Shown here: in pieces, positions 1-8,906 of the stretch | How the letters are laid out: every line of letters starts with the position of its first letter | Numbering within the stretch: the stretch's first letter is position 1 | Assembly (NCBI GenBank): GCA_016704445.1 | Contig: JADJAE010000035.1 | Location: forward strand, 1 to 64,000 | Direction of reading: 5' to 3' | Length of the DNA: 64,000 nucleotides | Source of the DNA: Deltaproteobacteria bacterium | GTDB taxonomy: Bacteria > Myxococcota_A > Polyangia > Polyangiales > Ga0077539 | Notes under the pieces: model-generated | Seen by the model: only the letters and a program-made list of their open reading frames with translations | What the model was told of the DNA's origin: nothing | The model's database searches: none | Translations under genes and position numbers: made by a program

Positions 1-2
1 TT

Positions 3-149
3 TTCCGCCCCGCTCCCCCGCTGGAGGTCACGGTCTCCCTGCTCTGGCACCCTCGGCTGGATGGCGACGCCGCGCACCGCTGGCTGCGCGGGTGCGTCCG
101 CGACGCGTGCCTGACTCGACAACCCTCCGTCGACCCACCCGAACCATGA
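3..149 (+). CDS. C-terminal end of a LysR-type transcriptional regulator (partial)
   Basis: Only the last 48 codons are present; the gene begins before the window. The reading contains LLWHPRLDGDAAHRWLRG, which matches the C-terminal stretch of LysR effector domains (a hydrophobic strand, then W-HPR-D-D-AH-WLR and a final helix). Its TGA (147-149) overlaps the ATG of the following gene in an ATGA, so the two are probably translated together. LysR regulators usually lie divergent from their target; here regulator and membrane protein are co-directional. The assignment rests on about 30 recognisable residues. Confidence 0.55.
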   Translation, partial: FRPAPPLEVTVSLLWHPRLDGDAAHRWLRGCVRDACLTRQPSVDPPEP

Positions 150-827
150 CGACAACGCCCGAAGACGGAGCCCTCCCACTGCCCCGAGCGCCGCAAGCCG
201 CAAGCCCCTCGGCCTGGGTGCAGTGGCGCTTGTCCGCGGCGCTGATCGCCCTCACCCTGGTGCCGATGGCAGGCGGGGCCATCCGGCTGTCCGGACTGAC
301 CGGCGGCGCAGCGGTCACGCCAGCGAACGCGCGGTTCATCGCCTCACCGGCGCCCGTGGTGCTGCACATCGTCAGTGCGATCGTGTACTGCCTGCTGGGA
401 GCGCTTCAGTTCGCACCGACGTTCCGCCGCAGACGGCTTCGGAGGGCACCGTGTCGTGGGGCGAGCGCTGATCCCTCTGGGGCTCGTCGCGGCGCTCTCG
501 GGCCTGTGGATGACCGTGTTCTACCCGAACGCTCCCGGCGACGGCGCGCTCCTGGCGGGCATCCGGCTCGTCGTGGGCGCGGGCATGGTGCTGTCCCTCG
601 TCCTCGGCTTTACCGCGATCCGGCGGCGGGACATCGCCCGACACCGCGCGTGGATGATTCGCGGCTATGCGATCGGTCAGGGGGCGGGGACACAGGTAGT
701 GACCGGCATGCTCTGGGCGCTGTTCGTCGGTGTTCCCGGCGAGATGGCCAGAGCGCTGCTGCTCATGGGCGGCAGCTGGGCGATCAATCTCGTGGTGGCC
801 GAGTGGTTCATTCGCAAGCGTGGCTAG
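146..827 (+). pseudogene. DUF2306-type polytopic membrane protein, interrupted by one frameshift
   Basis: The ATG at 146 lies in the ATGA overlap with the LysR end. The first half (to about 448) encodes an N-terminal helix, then the segment VVLHIVSAIVYCLLGALQF. The second half, in another frame, continues the family pattern RHRVVGRALIPLGLVAALSG, then GLWMTVFY and three further hydrophobic helices, ending WFIRKRG. The switch is at cggaggGcaccg near 447-450, where removing one G restores a continuous protein of about 226 residues with a typical DUF2306 order (four or more helices, H-R-xxGR motif). A recent mutation or a sequence error are both possible. The function of the family is unknown. 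Confidence 0.6.
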
Positions 828-1042
828 CGCGCCCTCACCCCATCGAATGGGGGCGTCGACGACGCACCTTCGAGAGGGACCCGATCACCGTGACGGACGT
901 CTACGCCTGCGTGCGGTGAGGCCCCGCAACTACCGGCGCAGGCGCTCGCCCACGCGCAGGCCCCAGGCCCCATAGGCTACGCTCGCCTCGGGCCACCCAG
1001 CGGCCGCGGAGCAAGGAGCCAGCGTCATCGGGGATCATCAAC

Positions 1043-1060
1043 CCGGGAGGGTGCTCCCGG
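1043..1060. terminator. Perfect hairpin between convergent genes, possible bidirectional terminator
   Basis: CCGGGAG - GGTG - CTCCCGG forms a 7-bp stem with a 4-base loop. It lies in the 828-1099 gap between the plus-strand DUF2306 gene and the end of the minus-strand RCC1 gene. No T-tract follows on either strand, so intrinsic termination is uncertain. I see nothing else in this gap. Confidence 0.3.
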
Positions 1061-1099
1061 CGGCGCGCGGCGGTAGGGCGCCCGCGCGAAGGAGGGGGT

Positions 1100-4000
1100 T
1101 CAGGGCAGGCCGGTCACGGCCATCGGGACGTACGCGGTGGCCGTCGTGCCGTTGCCGATCGTGCCGTAGCTGTTGTCGCCCCAGCAGGCCACCGCGCCCG
1201 ACGCGCGGCGCGCGCAGGTGTTGTTGGAGCCCGCGGCCACCTGCACCGCGTCGGTGAGACCCGTGGCGGTGACCGGGGCGGTCGCGGCCGAGGCGGAGCC
1301 GTTCCCGAGCTGGCCAGAGCTGTTGTAGCCCCAGCAGACCACCGCCCCGGAGGTGCGCCGGGCGCAGGAGTGGTTGTAGCCGATCCCGACCTGGGTCGCG
1401 TCCGTGAGGCCCGTCACGGTCACCGGCGTGTACGAGGTGGTGCCCGAGCTGTTACCGAGCTGGCCGTAGGCGTTGTAGCCCCAGCAGACGACCGCGCCGC
1501 TGCTGCGCAGCGCGCACGAGTGGAAGGAGCCGGACCCGACCTGCATCGCGTCGGTGAGGCCCGACACGGTCACCGGCGAATACGCGTTGGTCGCGGTGTT
1601 GTTGCCGAGCTCGCCGTAGCTGTTGCGTTCTCAGCACACGACGGCGCCGGTCGCCTGCCGCGCGCACACGTGATAGCCGCCCGACGAGAGCTGCACCGCG
1701 TCGGTGAGGCCCGTCACGGTCACCGGTGTGTACGAGCTGGTGGTCGACCCGTTGCCGAGCTGGCCGTAGTAGTTGTAGCCCCAGCACACGACCGCGCCGG
1801 TGCTGCGCAGCGCGCACGTGTGGTAGTCGCCGCCCGAGATCTGCACCGCGTCGGAGAGGCCCGACACGGTCACCGGCGTGTAGGCATTGGTCGTCGTGCC
1901 GTTGCCGAGCACGCCGTAGGGGTTGTAGCCCCAGCAGACCACCGCCCCGGAGGTGCGCCGGGCGCAGGTGTGGTAGGCGCCCGTCGCGACCTCCGCCGCG
2001 TCGGACAGGCCCGACACGGTCACGGGCGTGTACGCATTGGTCGTCGTGCCGTTGCCGATCTGGCCGTAGATGTTGTAGCCCCAGCAGGCGACCGCACCGC
2101 TCGACCGGCGCGCGCAGGCGTGGCTGCCGCCCACCGCGAGCTCCATGACCGCCCGGCCGCCGCAGGCGCTGGCGGTGCACATCACACCGGTCGAGCAGGT
2201 GTTGCCGCAGCGGCCGCAGTGGGTGGCCGAGGTGCGCAGGTCGGTCTCGCAGCCGTTGGACGCGCTGCCGTCGCAGTCGCCGAAGCCGGCGTTGCAGGCG
2301 CCCACGGTGCACGCCCCCGCGGCGCACGCGCCCACGGCGTTGGCCGGCGCGCACGACGCCCCGCACGACCCGCAGTTCGCGGCGCTGGTGAGGGTGTTGA
2401 CCTCGCAGCCGTTGGCCGCGCTGCCGTCGCAGTTGCCGTAGCCGACGTTGCAGGCGATGCCGCACGCCCCGGACGTGCAGGCGCCCGTCGCGTTGGACGC
2501 CCCGGCGCACGCCACGCTCAGGTAGCCCTGCCCGTCGGCCGCGCACGCCTGGCGCTCGGCGCCGTTCGCGCACACCGCGGTGGGCCCCGGGGTGCACGTC
2601 CACGCGGTGCAGGCGCCCGCGCCGAGGCAGGCGTTCATCGCGGGCAGGCCGCGGCGGCGTAGCCCAGCCCGTCGCTGTTGCACTGCCGCCGGGTGTTCAC
2701 GTCGAGGCACGAAGCTGCCCGGCGTGCAGATCTGGTTGAGGCAGACGCCCGCGCTGCAGGTCTGCGTCGCGGTGCACGCCGTGGTCGTACCCGAAGCCGT
2801 CGGGGTTGCACGCGCGCCTCGTGTTGCCCTCGCAGCTCGCCGAGCCGGGGGTGCAGATCCACCCCGCGCAGAGGCCCGTCGCGTCGGCGCAGCTCGCGCC
2901 CGTGCCGCAGATCGTGGTGGCGCCGTAGGAGAGCCCGTCGGGGTTGCAGATGCGCGTGCCGGTGGTGCCGACGCACACGGGCGTGCCCGGAGTGCAGAGC
3001 CACGCGCGGCACGCGCCGCCGCTGCACGACTGCGACGCGGCGCAGGACGCGGGGTCCCAAGCGAGCCCGTCGGCCGCGCAGGTCTCGATGACGGCGGTGC
3101 TCCCGGCGGCGCAGCGGGTCGCGCCCGGCACGCAGATGCGCGGGCGGCAGGCGCCCTCGCGGCAGCTCTCCGTCGACCCGCACGGAACCTCCGTGCGCCC
3201 CTGCCCGTCGGCGTTGCACACGCTGCGGGCGCTGCTCGACGCGCAGGTCGCCGCACCGGGCGTGCACGTCCACGGGGTGCACGCCCCGGTGTCCGCGAGG
3301 CACGCCGTCATCGCCGGGCACGCGACGGGCGTGTACCCCAGGCCGTCGCCGTTGCACTGGCGGCGCGTGCTCAGGCCCGCGCACGAGTAGCGCCCGGCGT
3401 GCAGACCCAGCTCGCGCAGTAGCCCGCCGCGCAGCTCTGCATCGCGCCGCAGGGCGACGCGGTGTAGCCCAGCCCGTCGGGGTTGCAGGTGCGGGCGGTG
3501 TTGCCCTCGCAGCTCCGGCTGCCGGGCGTCCCACCCAGCTGGCGCACAGGTTCGTGCCGGGTTGCAGGTGCTCATCGACGGGCAGGCAGTCGCCGCGGCG
3601 TACCCGAGGCCATCGTCGTTGCAGCGGCGCACGGCGGTCGCCCTAGCGCAGCCTGACGCGCCGGGCGTACAGGTCTGCATCACGCAGAGGCCCGCGCGGC
3701 AGCTCTCGCCCGCGGCGCAGGCCGTGCCGGTGTAGGCCAGGCCGTCGGCGTCGCAGACCTCGCGGCGGGTGAAGCTCTCGCTCGCGCAGCGCGCGGCGCC
3801 CGGCGCGCAGATGCGCGGGACGCAGGCGCCGTCGCGGCAGCTCTCGCTGGCGCCGCAGTTGGCGGCGTCGTAGCTGCTGCCGCGAGCGTTGCACACCTCG
3901 CGGGCGCCGGCCGTGGTGCAGCGCGCGGCGGCGGGCACACACACCCGTGGCGTGCAGCGGTTGTCCGCCCCACAGAACTCGGTCATCGCAGCGCAGTCGT

Positions 4001-4578
4001 TGTCGCCCGTGCACTCGACGCAGATCATCCGCGTCGACGTTGCACACCAGTGCGAGGTCGCTGCACTGGCGCGACGAGGTGCAGGCTCCGCGGGCGGGCG
4101 ACGCAGGCGGCGTCGCGGCACTGCTGGTCGGCGGGGCAATCGCCGTCGGCGCGCAGTCGACGCAGAGCCCCAGGGGTGGCGTGGCAGACCTGCCCCGGGC
4201 ACTGACGCGACGAGGTGCAGGCCACGCCGCGACCCAGGCCGCGCGGTGCACACCTGGGTCTCGCCCGCGCAGTCGGCGCGCGTGCGACAGCCGACGCACA
4301 CGCCGCGGTCGCGGTCGCACACCTGGCCGAGGGCCGCGCAGGCTGGGTCGGCCTGGCAGGCGATCGCCTGCGCTGTCGACGGGCGGGGCGACGACGTCCT
4401 GCGGGCCGCCCGCGTCGGAGCAGTCGCGGCCCGCTTCGCACTCGCTCGGCGCGCGGTCATCGGCGACGACGTCGAGGGCGGCGTCTGCTCGCGTGTCGAT
4501 CGGGTTCCGCGGCGCCGTCGGGCTGCAGCCCACCATCACCAACGCCGCCGTCCACACGAGCCTATTGAACACTTGCAT
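1100..4578 (-). pseudogene. Cys-rich repeat plus RCC1 seven-blade propeller lipoprotein, heavily frameshifted
   Basis: The start at 4578 encodes a lipoprotein signal (VMVGC, lipobox around residue 18) and a D/A-rich tether. Many Cys-rich repeats of about 40 residues follow (pattern CTPG-x-C-R-CNADGLGY-C-SC-G-C), then DCDG/NGCE and NCGxCG modules. The C-terminus has seven RCC1 units (H-CA-R-GAVVCWGYN-GQLGNG), enough for a full propeller. The conserved reading jumps between all three minus frames near 4375, 4245, 4180, 4150, 4100, 4030, 3540, 3393, 2790, 2712 and 2645. An in-frame TGA at 1631-1633 replaces the Trp of the fourth RCC1 unit, yet the frame continues intact to 1100. An intact product would be about 1,160 residues, on the outer surface. 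Dense indels with preserved Cys spacing suggest either recent decay or a poor consensus. Confidence 0.7.
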
Positions 4579-4606
4579 GAGCTCTCCCTAAGGCTTGAGG
4601 GAGCTC
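4579..4606 (-). promoter_or_regulatory. Hairpin enclosing the ribosome-binding site of the RCC1 lipoprotein gene
   Basis: Read on the minus strand the leader is gagctccct - caagcctt - agggagagctc - ATG. The arm AGGGAG is the Shine-Dalgarno sequence, and it pairs with CTCCCT eight bases earlier, extended by GAGCT/AGCTC with one bulged base. The structure would occlude ribosome loading. This could be chance in GC-rich DNA. Confidence 0.35.
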
Positions 4607-4789
4607 GACGAACAATCCTCTCATCGACCACCCCCCCACCCGATATCCCCCAGTGACTGCGCGAGGGCTTTGGAGGGCGACAGTATGATTTCCAGCTATG
4701 GGCTGTCTATGCGCTCGCGCCCCGCCACGCAGTGAGATCATGCCCGCGGCGGGTCCTACGGGGGGATCAGGACCCGCCGGAGGCTCGCG

Positions 4790-4900
4790 GCCTCTCCGGT
4801 TGGCCGCCAGGCCGCGGTCATGGCCTTCGACGCACGTCGCAACGTGGTGGTGCCGTTCGGCGGCGACTCCGCGTCGAGCACCTACGCAAGCGACACCTGA
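4790..4900 (+). pseudogene. Remnant of a kelch/galactose-oxidase-type repeat
   Basis: A short plus-strand reading ending at the TGA 4898-4900 gives A-A-V-M-A-F-D-A-R-R-N-V-V-V-P-F-G-G-D, which closely resembles the kelch strand pattern 'AMAYDxARxxVVLFGG'. An ATG exists at 4820, but upstream sequence in the same frame also looks like a kelch unit, so this is probably the tail of a lost gene. It sits in the 4607-4977 gap, which otherwise shows only a C-run and no clear gene. Confidence 0.35.
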
Positions 4901-4977
4901 GGAGTACTGATGGGATCCCCCGCTGTCGCGCGGGGCGTTGACGCCGCCCGTCGCGCCCTACCGCGCCCGCGACCCTC

Positions 4978-6060
4978 TTACCCCCGCTCCGCCAGGAGCG
5001 CGCCGAGCTCTCCGCGCACGGACGCCGCGTGCGAGCGTTCGAGCGCCGAGTCAGCGCGCGCCGCGAGGTCCGCCGCGGCCTCGACGAGCGCCGGGGCGAG
5101 CGAGCCGTCGCGCGCCACGCAGAACGCCAGCACGTCCCAGCCGAGGGCCGCGTGCCCGGCCTCGTCGCGGGCGACGGTCGCGAGCACCTCCGCGACCGCG
5201 GGGTCGGCGGCGACCTCCGCGGCGGCCCGCAGCGCGGCGAGGCCCTCGCCGTAGGCCCCGTCGACGAGCGACTCCAGCGCGACGCGGCGCAGCGTCCCGG
5301 CGGGGCGCTCGGCGGCTTCGCCCTCGAGGGCCTCGGGCCAGACCTCGGGCCCGACGGGCTCCCCGGCGTAGGCGCCCGCGAGGGCGAAGGCGAGGCGGGC
5401 GTGGAGCACCTCGTCGAGGGCCGCGCGGTGGGCGCGCTCGACCAGGCCGGGGGGCGCCCCGAGGGCGAGCAGGTCGACGGACAGGCGGGCGAAGGCCGCG
5501 ATGGAGGCGTGCTCCTCGCGGGCGTCGCGGGTCCACCGGGCGGCCTCGCGGGCGCGCTCGTCGGCGGTGAGCCGCGAGGCGTCGGGGAGCGCGCCGGAGG
5601 GGTCGACCGACCACGCGGCGTCGCGGCGCGTGGGGGCGGTGCGCGGGCGTCCGCGGACGCGCAGCGGGCGGCCGTGGGCGCCGCCGCCGGAGGCCATGAG
5701 CAGGCCGAAGGCCGTTGCCGCCGCGGCGGTGACGACGGAGAGCACCGAGACGACGAGCGCGACGATGCCGCCGGCGCGAGAGGCCCCGACCCGCCCGCTC
5801 AGCACGATGGAGCGGATCGAGAGGACGAGCGCGGTGATCCACAGCGCGAAGCCCACCGCGATGGCCACGGCGAGCGGCGTGAAGCTCCCGCCGCCGCCGT
5901 AGCGGTGCCCGAGGATCTCGAGCGCCAGCGCGACGTACACGACAGGCATCACGAAGCACGACACCAGCGCGACCGCCACGGCGACGCCGGTGTGGGGGCG
6001 CGCCTCGGGGGCGGCGGGCCCATGGGCATACGGAGGCGGGTAAGGCGCGGGGGGTTGCAT
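4978..6060 (-). CDS. Membrane protein with C-terminal ferritin-like domain
   Basis: A 360-residue protein. After a Pro-rich N-terminus (MQPPAPYPPPY) there are three hydrophobic helices, around residues 25-45, 55-80 and 90-120. A basic linker follows, and the C-terminal 220 residues are all-alpha with ferritin-like metal motifs: EEHASIAAF, DEVLHARLAFALA and ARDEAGHAALGWD, which are ExxH-type helices. Myxobacterial proteins of this kind are usually annotated as ferritin-like domain proteins; metal binding or oxidase activity is inferred. The ATG at 6060 is chosen because upstream in-frame sequence has no domain-like character. The gene is divergent from the DUF4065 gene at 6166. Confidence 0.7.
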   Translation of the reverse strand: MQPPAPYPPPYAHGPAAPEARPHTGVAVAVALVSCFVMPVVYVALALEILGHRYGGGGSFTPLAVAIAVGFALWITALVLSIRSIVLSGRVGASRAGGIVALVVSVLSVVTAAAATAFGLLMASGGGAHGRPLRVRGRPRTAPTRRDAAWSVDPSGALPDASRLTADERAREAARWTRDAREEHASIAAFARLSVDLLALGAPPGLVERAHRAALDEVLHARLAFALAGAYAGEPVGPEVWPEALEGEAAERPAGTLRRVALESLVDGAYGEGLAALRAAAEVAADPAVAEVLATVARDEAGHAALGWDVLAFCVARDGSLAPALVEAAADLAARADSALERSHAASVRGELGALLAERG

Positions 6061-6165
6061 GGCGGACGATGCTACCGCAGCGATCCCCTGGACGATCGTG
6101 CCGCGTCCCCTGATCGACGCCGGGAGGCGTGAAGGGGGTGATGCGCCGCGGTAGGGTGCGTCCCC

Positions 6166-6876
6166 ATGGACAACGACCGCGTCGACCTCGTGTTGCAGTA
6201 CGTCCTCGCCGCCGCGGGGGAGCGCGACGGGGGAGAGCGCGAGGTGACCGCCACGCAGCTCATGAAGTACGCCTACCTCGCCGACGTCGCCCACGCCGAG
6301 CGCAACGGCGGCGCGACCTTCACCGCCGCCCCGTGGACCTTCACCGGCCAGGGCCCGCAGGCGCCCGAGCTCGAAGCCCGCATCGCCCCGCTCGCGCGTC
6401 GCATCGGCGCCTCCACCCGCGGCACGTACTACTTCCTCGACCGCGACGACCTCGGGCACCGCCGCGCCGCCACGCTGGCCCTGCCCGCCGTCGTCATCAA
6501 TACGCTGCTGCGCGCGCTGCGCAGCTTCTCCCACGACACCAACGCCCTCCTCGCGCACGTCTACGCCACCGCGCCGATGCGCCGCGCCCTCCCCGGTGCG
6601 CCCATCGATTTCACGCCCGCCGCGGTCGCGCCCGCCGCGCCGCCCGAGCCGCCGCCCGCCGCGCTCTCTCCGCGGACGCGCGCGGCCCTCAAGGCGCGTC
6701 GTGGGCTCGCCGTGGCTACCGCCGTCAGCCCCGCGTACGCGCCGCGCTACGACGACCCGTGCTTCGTGTCGGGGCAGCAGGCGCTCGACGCCCCGGAGCG
6801 CGCGCTCATCGAGATGAAGGGATCGCTCACCATCGACCCCGGCGTCTGGACCGCTCCCGGGAGGGTCGGGCCGTGA
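6166..6876 (+). CDS. SocA/Panacea (DUF4065)-type protein, candidate antitoxin
   Basis: A 236-residue protein. The N-terminal half carries the Panacea/SocA-like pattern: helix with QLMKYAYLADVAHAERNG, then FTAAPWTFTGQGPQAPELE, where family members have W-x-x-GP-x-P. A Pro/Ala-rich linker near residues 145-165 leads to a C-terminal tail. DUF4065 proteins include the ClpXP adaptor SocA and the Panacea antitoxins, which neutralise very different toxins. The gene ends in TGA overlapping the GTG of the next gene (GTGA, 6873-6876), which is tight translational coupling of the kind seen in type II toxin-antitoxin operons. Family assignment is moderately sure; antitoxin function is inferred. Confidence 0.6.
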   Translation: MDNDRVDLVLQYVLAAAGERDGGEREVTATQLMKYAYLADVAHAERNGGATFTAAPWTFTGQGPQAPELEARIAPLARRIGASTRGTYYFLDRDDLGHRRAATLALPAVVINTLLRALRSFSHDTNALLAHVYATAPMRRALPGAPIDFTPAAVAPAAPPEPPPAALSPRTRAALKARRGLAVATAVSPAYAPRYDDPCFVSGQQALDAPERALIEMKGSLTIDPGVWTAPGRVGP

Positions 6877-7550
6877 GCTACCCCGAGGACGCCATCCAGT
6901 CGCTCGTCGCTCCGTGGTGGACCGCCACGCAGTCCAGCACGCTCGCCCGAGGACGCCTCGTGTACGCGTTCGTGCAGCGCGCCGACGCCCACTCCTTCGC
7001 GCTCACCGTGGAGGGCCGCAAGGAGCCCGCCGAGCCGTCGAGCGCCCGCATGCGCCTCTCACCGCTGCGCTCGGATGCGCCGCCGAAGCCGCCGTCGCCG
7101 CCGTCGCCCGCGGTTCCGCTGGAGGCCAACGAGGCGTGGTGCGTCCGTCGCGCGCACTGGCGCCCGTGCCTCGTGGTGGGCGCGACGGGTCCGGCCGTGC
7201 ATCGACCGCTGCGCACCGCCGAGAGGGAGACGCCCGTCGGTCCGGCGCTGCTGCTCGCGCCCTACGACGACGTCGCTGCGTTGGACGCGGGCTTCGTCGC
7301 GCGCGCCCGCCGGGCGGAGTACCCGCACCTGCTGTGGGACCGGCTGCCCCTCGCGAGCGACCGGGAGGTGCTGCTGCGCCTCGACCAGATGCAGCCCATC
7401 GGGCGCGACCCGCTGGGCTTCGAGTGGACCGAGCACGCGCTCTCCCCCGCCGCCCTCTCCGTGCTCGACGCCTGGCTCGCCTGGAACCTCACGGGCGCGC
7501 TCGCGCCGGGCGACCTGCGAGACTTCCGCGACCTCGCCCGCGGCGGGTGA
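6873..7550 (+). CDS. Partner of the DUF4065 gene, possible PemK/MazF-like toxin
   Basis: A 225-residue protein starting at GTG 6873 inside the stop of the preceding gene. The layout resembles PemK/MazF: a first strand ARGRLVYAFVQ (compare RGDIVLV), a central RPCLVVGA (compare RPVLVVS), then PALLLAPY and, near the C-terminus, DREVLLRLDQMQPIGR (compare S-x-V-x-LDQLRTVDK), followed by a final helix LSVLDAWLAWNL. About 60 low-complexity residues (PPKPPSPPSP) separate the first two strands, making it longer than typical toxins of about 110 residues. The match is by pattern only; it could also be an uncharacterised partner of DUF4065. Confidence 0.45.
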   Translation: MSYPEDAIQSLVAPWWTATQSSTLARGRLVYAFVQRADAHSFALTVEGRKEPAEPSSARMRLSPLRSDAPPKPPSPPSPAVPLEANEAWCVRRAHWRPCLVVGATGPAVHRPLRTAERETPVGPALLLAPYDDVAALDAGFVARARRAEYPHLLWDRLPLASDREVLLRLDQMQPIGRDPLGFEWTEHALSPAALSVLDAWLAWNLTGALAPGDLRDFRDLARGG

Positions 7551-7862
7551 GCTCGGGGGACAAGCATCGCTGGAAGTTCAGACTCGGTCCACTTCGCCGT
7601 CTCGCGGATCCGATGGGGAGCTTGTGGCTCTACGGCCGCCGCTGAGGACGACGCGCCTCTGTACGAAGACGACACAGTCGCATGGCAGAAGAGTGCGCAG
7701 CTCCGCTGCGCGGATCAGGTCGCGGGAGGACCGACTCGCAAGCCACACGGGCGCGAATCGCGGGCACCGTGATGCGGCCCTGATGCCTTAGGGGACGGGG
7801 CCTCACAGCACAGCGCGGGTCACACAGCGGGAACGCCGATTGCTGAGCGAAGTCCGCGTCTT
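7551..7862. other. Intergenic gap of 312 bp with no recognisable gene
   Basis: The gap lies between the DUF4065 pair and the FGE-type lipoprotein. I see no conserved coding pattern, hairpin or repeat. It presumably holds the promoter of the 7863 gene, but no convincing -35/-10 pair is visible. Confidence 0.4.
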
Positions 7863-8855
7863 ATGCCTATTTCTGCTCGTCATCGCGCCGTGGCTCGGGT
7901 CTTCGGAGCGTACTGCGTGGTGGCCGGCGGCTGCTCCACCTCGCTCTTCGGCGAGAGCGAGCGCCAGCTCCCAGCAGACGTGGAGCACCTCGTGCCCCGG
8001 CAGGGACAGTCCTGCGCGGCTGAGCTCCGCTGCGGCGGCGCCTCGTGCTGCGACAGCATCGCGGTGCCTGCCGGGACGCTGCCGATGGGTCGCTCGCTCG
8101 TCGGCGGCGACGCCTTCCCGGTGCCCAACCCCGAGGAGCTTCCCGAGCACCCGGTCGCCGTCGAGCCTTACTCCCTCGATCGCTTCGAGGTCACCGTCGG
8201 GCGCTTCCGGGCCTTCGTCGAGGGCTGGCGCGGGCAGCTGATCTCCGAGGGGGCTGGGGCGCACCCTCGCATCCCAGGCAGTGGCTGGCGCGCCGAGTGG
8301 AACGCCCACCTCCCCCGCACCTACGAGGCCCTGGTGGGCACCCTGCACTGCGGCGCCGGCGACGAGCCGTGGACCGACACCGCCGCGCAGGGCGAGGACC
8401 GCCCGATGGGCTGCCTCAACTGGTACGAGGCCTTCGCATTCTGCGTCTGGGACGGAGGGCGGCTCCCGACCGAGGCGGAGTGGGAGTACGCGGCCGCGGG
8501 CGGCGAGCAGAACCGCGTGTACCCGTGGGGAACGCTGGTGGCCGACTGCTCGCGCGCCGCGCCCCTCGACGGCTGCCACGCGCCAGGCGACTTCTTCGCC
8601 CCGGTGGGCTCGCACCCCGGGGGCGCAGGGCTCTGGGGCCACCATGACTTCGCCGGGAGCGTCGAGGAGTGGACGCTGGATGAGTGGGCGCCCTACGACA
8701 ACGCCGCCCCCAGGCCGCAGGGGACGAAGGCGCTGCGGGGCCTCGGGTTCTGGGGCGGCGGCGGGGACATGCGCTCGGCCGATCGGGGGCACGCGCTCCC
8801 GAACGCACGCTACCTGCGGTACGGCGTGCGCTGCGCTCGCGACGTCACGCCGTAG
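7863..8855 (+). CDS. Lipoprotein with formylglycine-generating-enzyme (SUMF1/FGE-sulfatase) domain
   Basis: A 330-residue protein with a weak lipoprotein signal (VVAGGCS, Cys around residue 24). The FGE fold follows: VPAGTLPMG, YSLDRFEVTVGRFRAF, a Trp-rich middle, RPMGCLNWYEAFAFC, GGRLPTEAEWEYAAAGG, DFAGSVEEWTLDEW and RYGVRCARD. These are the standard landmarks of SUMF1-like domains. Most bacterial members are not true sulfatase-maturing enzymes, and genuine FGEs act on cytoplasmic substrates, so a lipid-anchored one more likely has a binding or other oxidase role. A cytoplasm-facing form is not excluded because the hydrophobic segment is short. No sulfatase gene is nearby. Confidence 0.8.
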   Translation: MPISARHRAVARVFGAYCVVAGGCSTSLFGESERQLPADVEHLVPRQGQSCAAELRCGGASCCDSIAVPAGTLPMGRSLVGGDAFPVPNPEELPEHPVAVEPYSLDRFEVTVGRFRAFVEGWRGQLISEGAGAHPRIPGSGWRAEWNAHLPRTYEALVGTLHCGAGDEPWTDTAAQGEDRPMGCLNWYEAFAFCVWDGGRLPTEAEWEYAAAGGEQNRVYPWGTLVADCSRAAPLDGCHAPGDFFAPVGSHPGGAGLWGHHDFAGSVEEWTLDEWAPYDNAAPRPQGTKALRGLGFWGGGGDMRSADRGHALPNARYLRYGVRCARDVTP

Positions 8856-8906
8856 GAGATCGCTACGAGCACGCCGTCAGGCGCGTCGCGGTCGGGCAGC
8901 GCGGGG

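Noticed and set aside
1100..4578. CRISPR-like spacing of repeats
   Set aside because: The periodicity comes from protein repeats of variable length, not identical short repeats with unique spacers.
7840..7920. Alternative signal peptide in another frame before the FGE gene (LCLFLLVIAPWLG)
   Set aside because: It would need a frameshift to join the FGE domain; the in-frame start at 7863 already gives a plausible lipobox.
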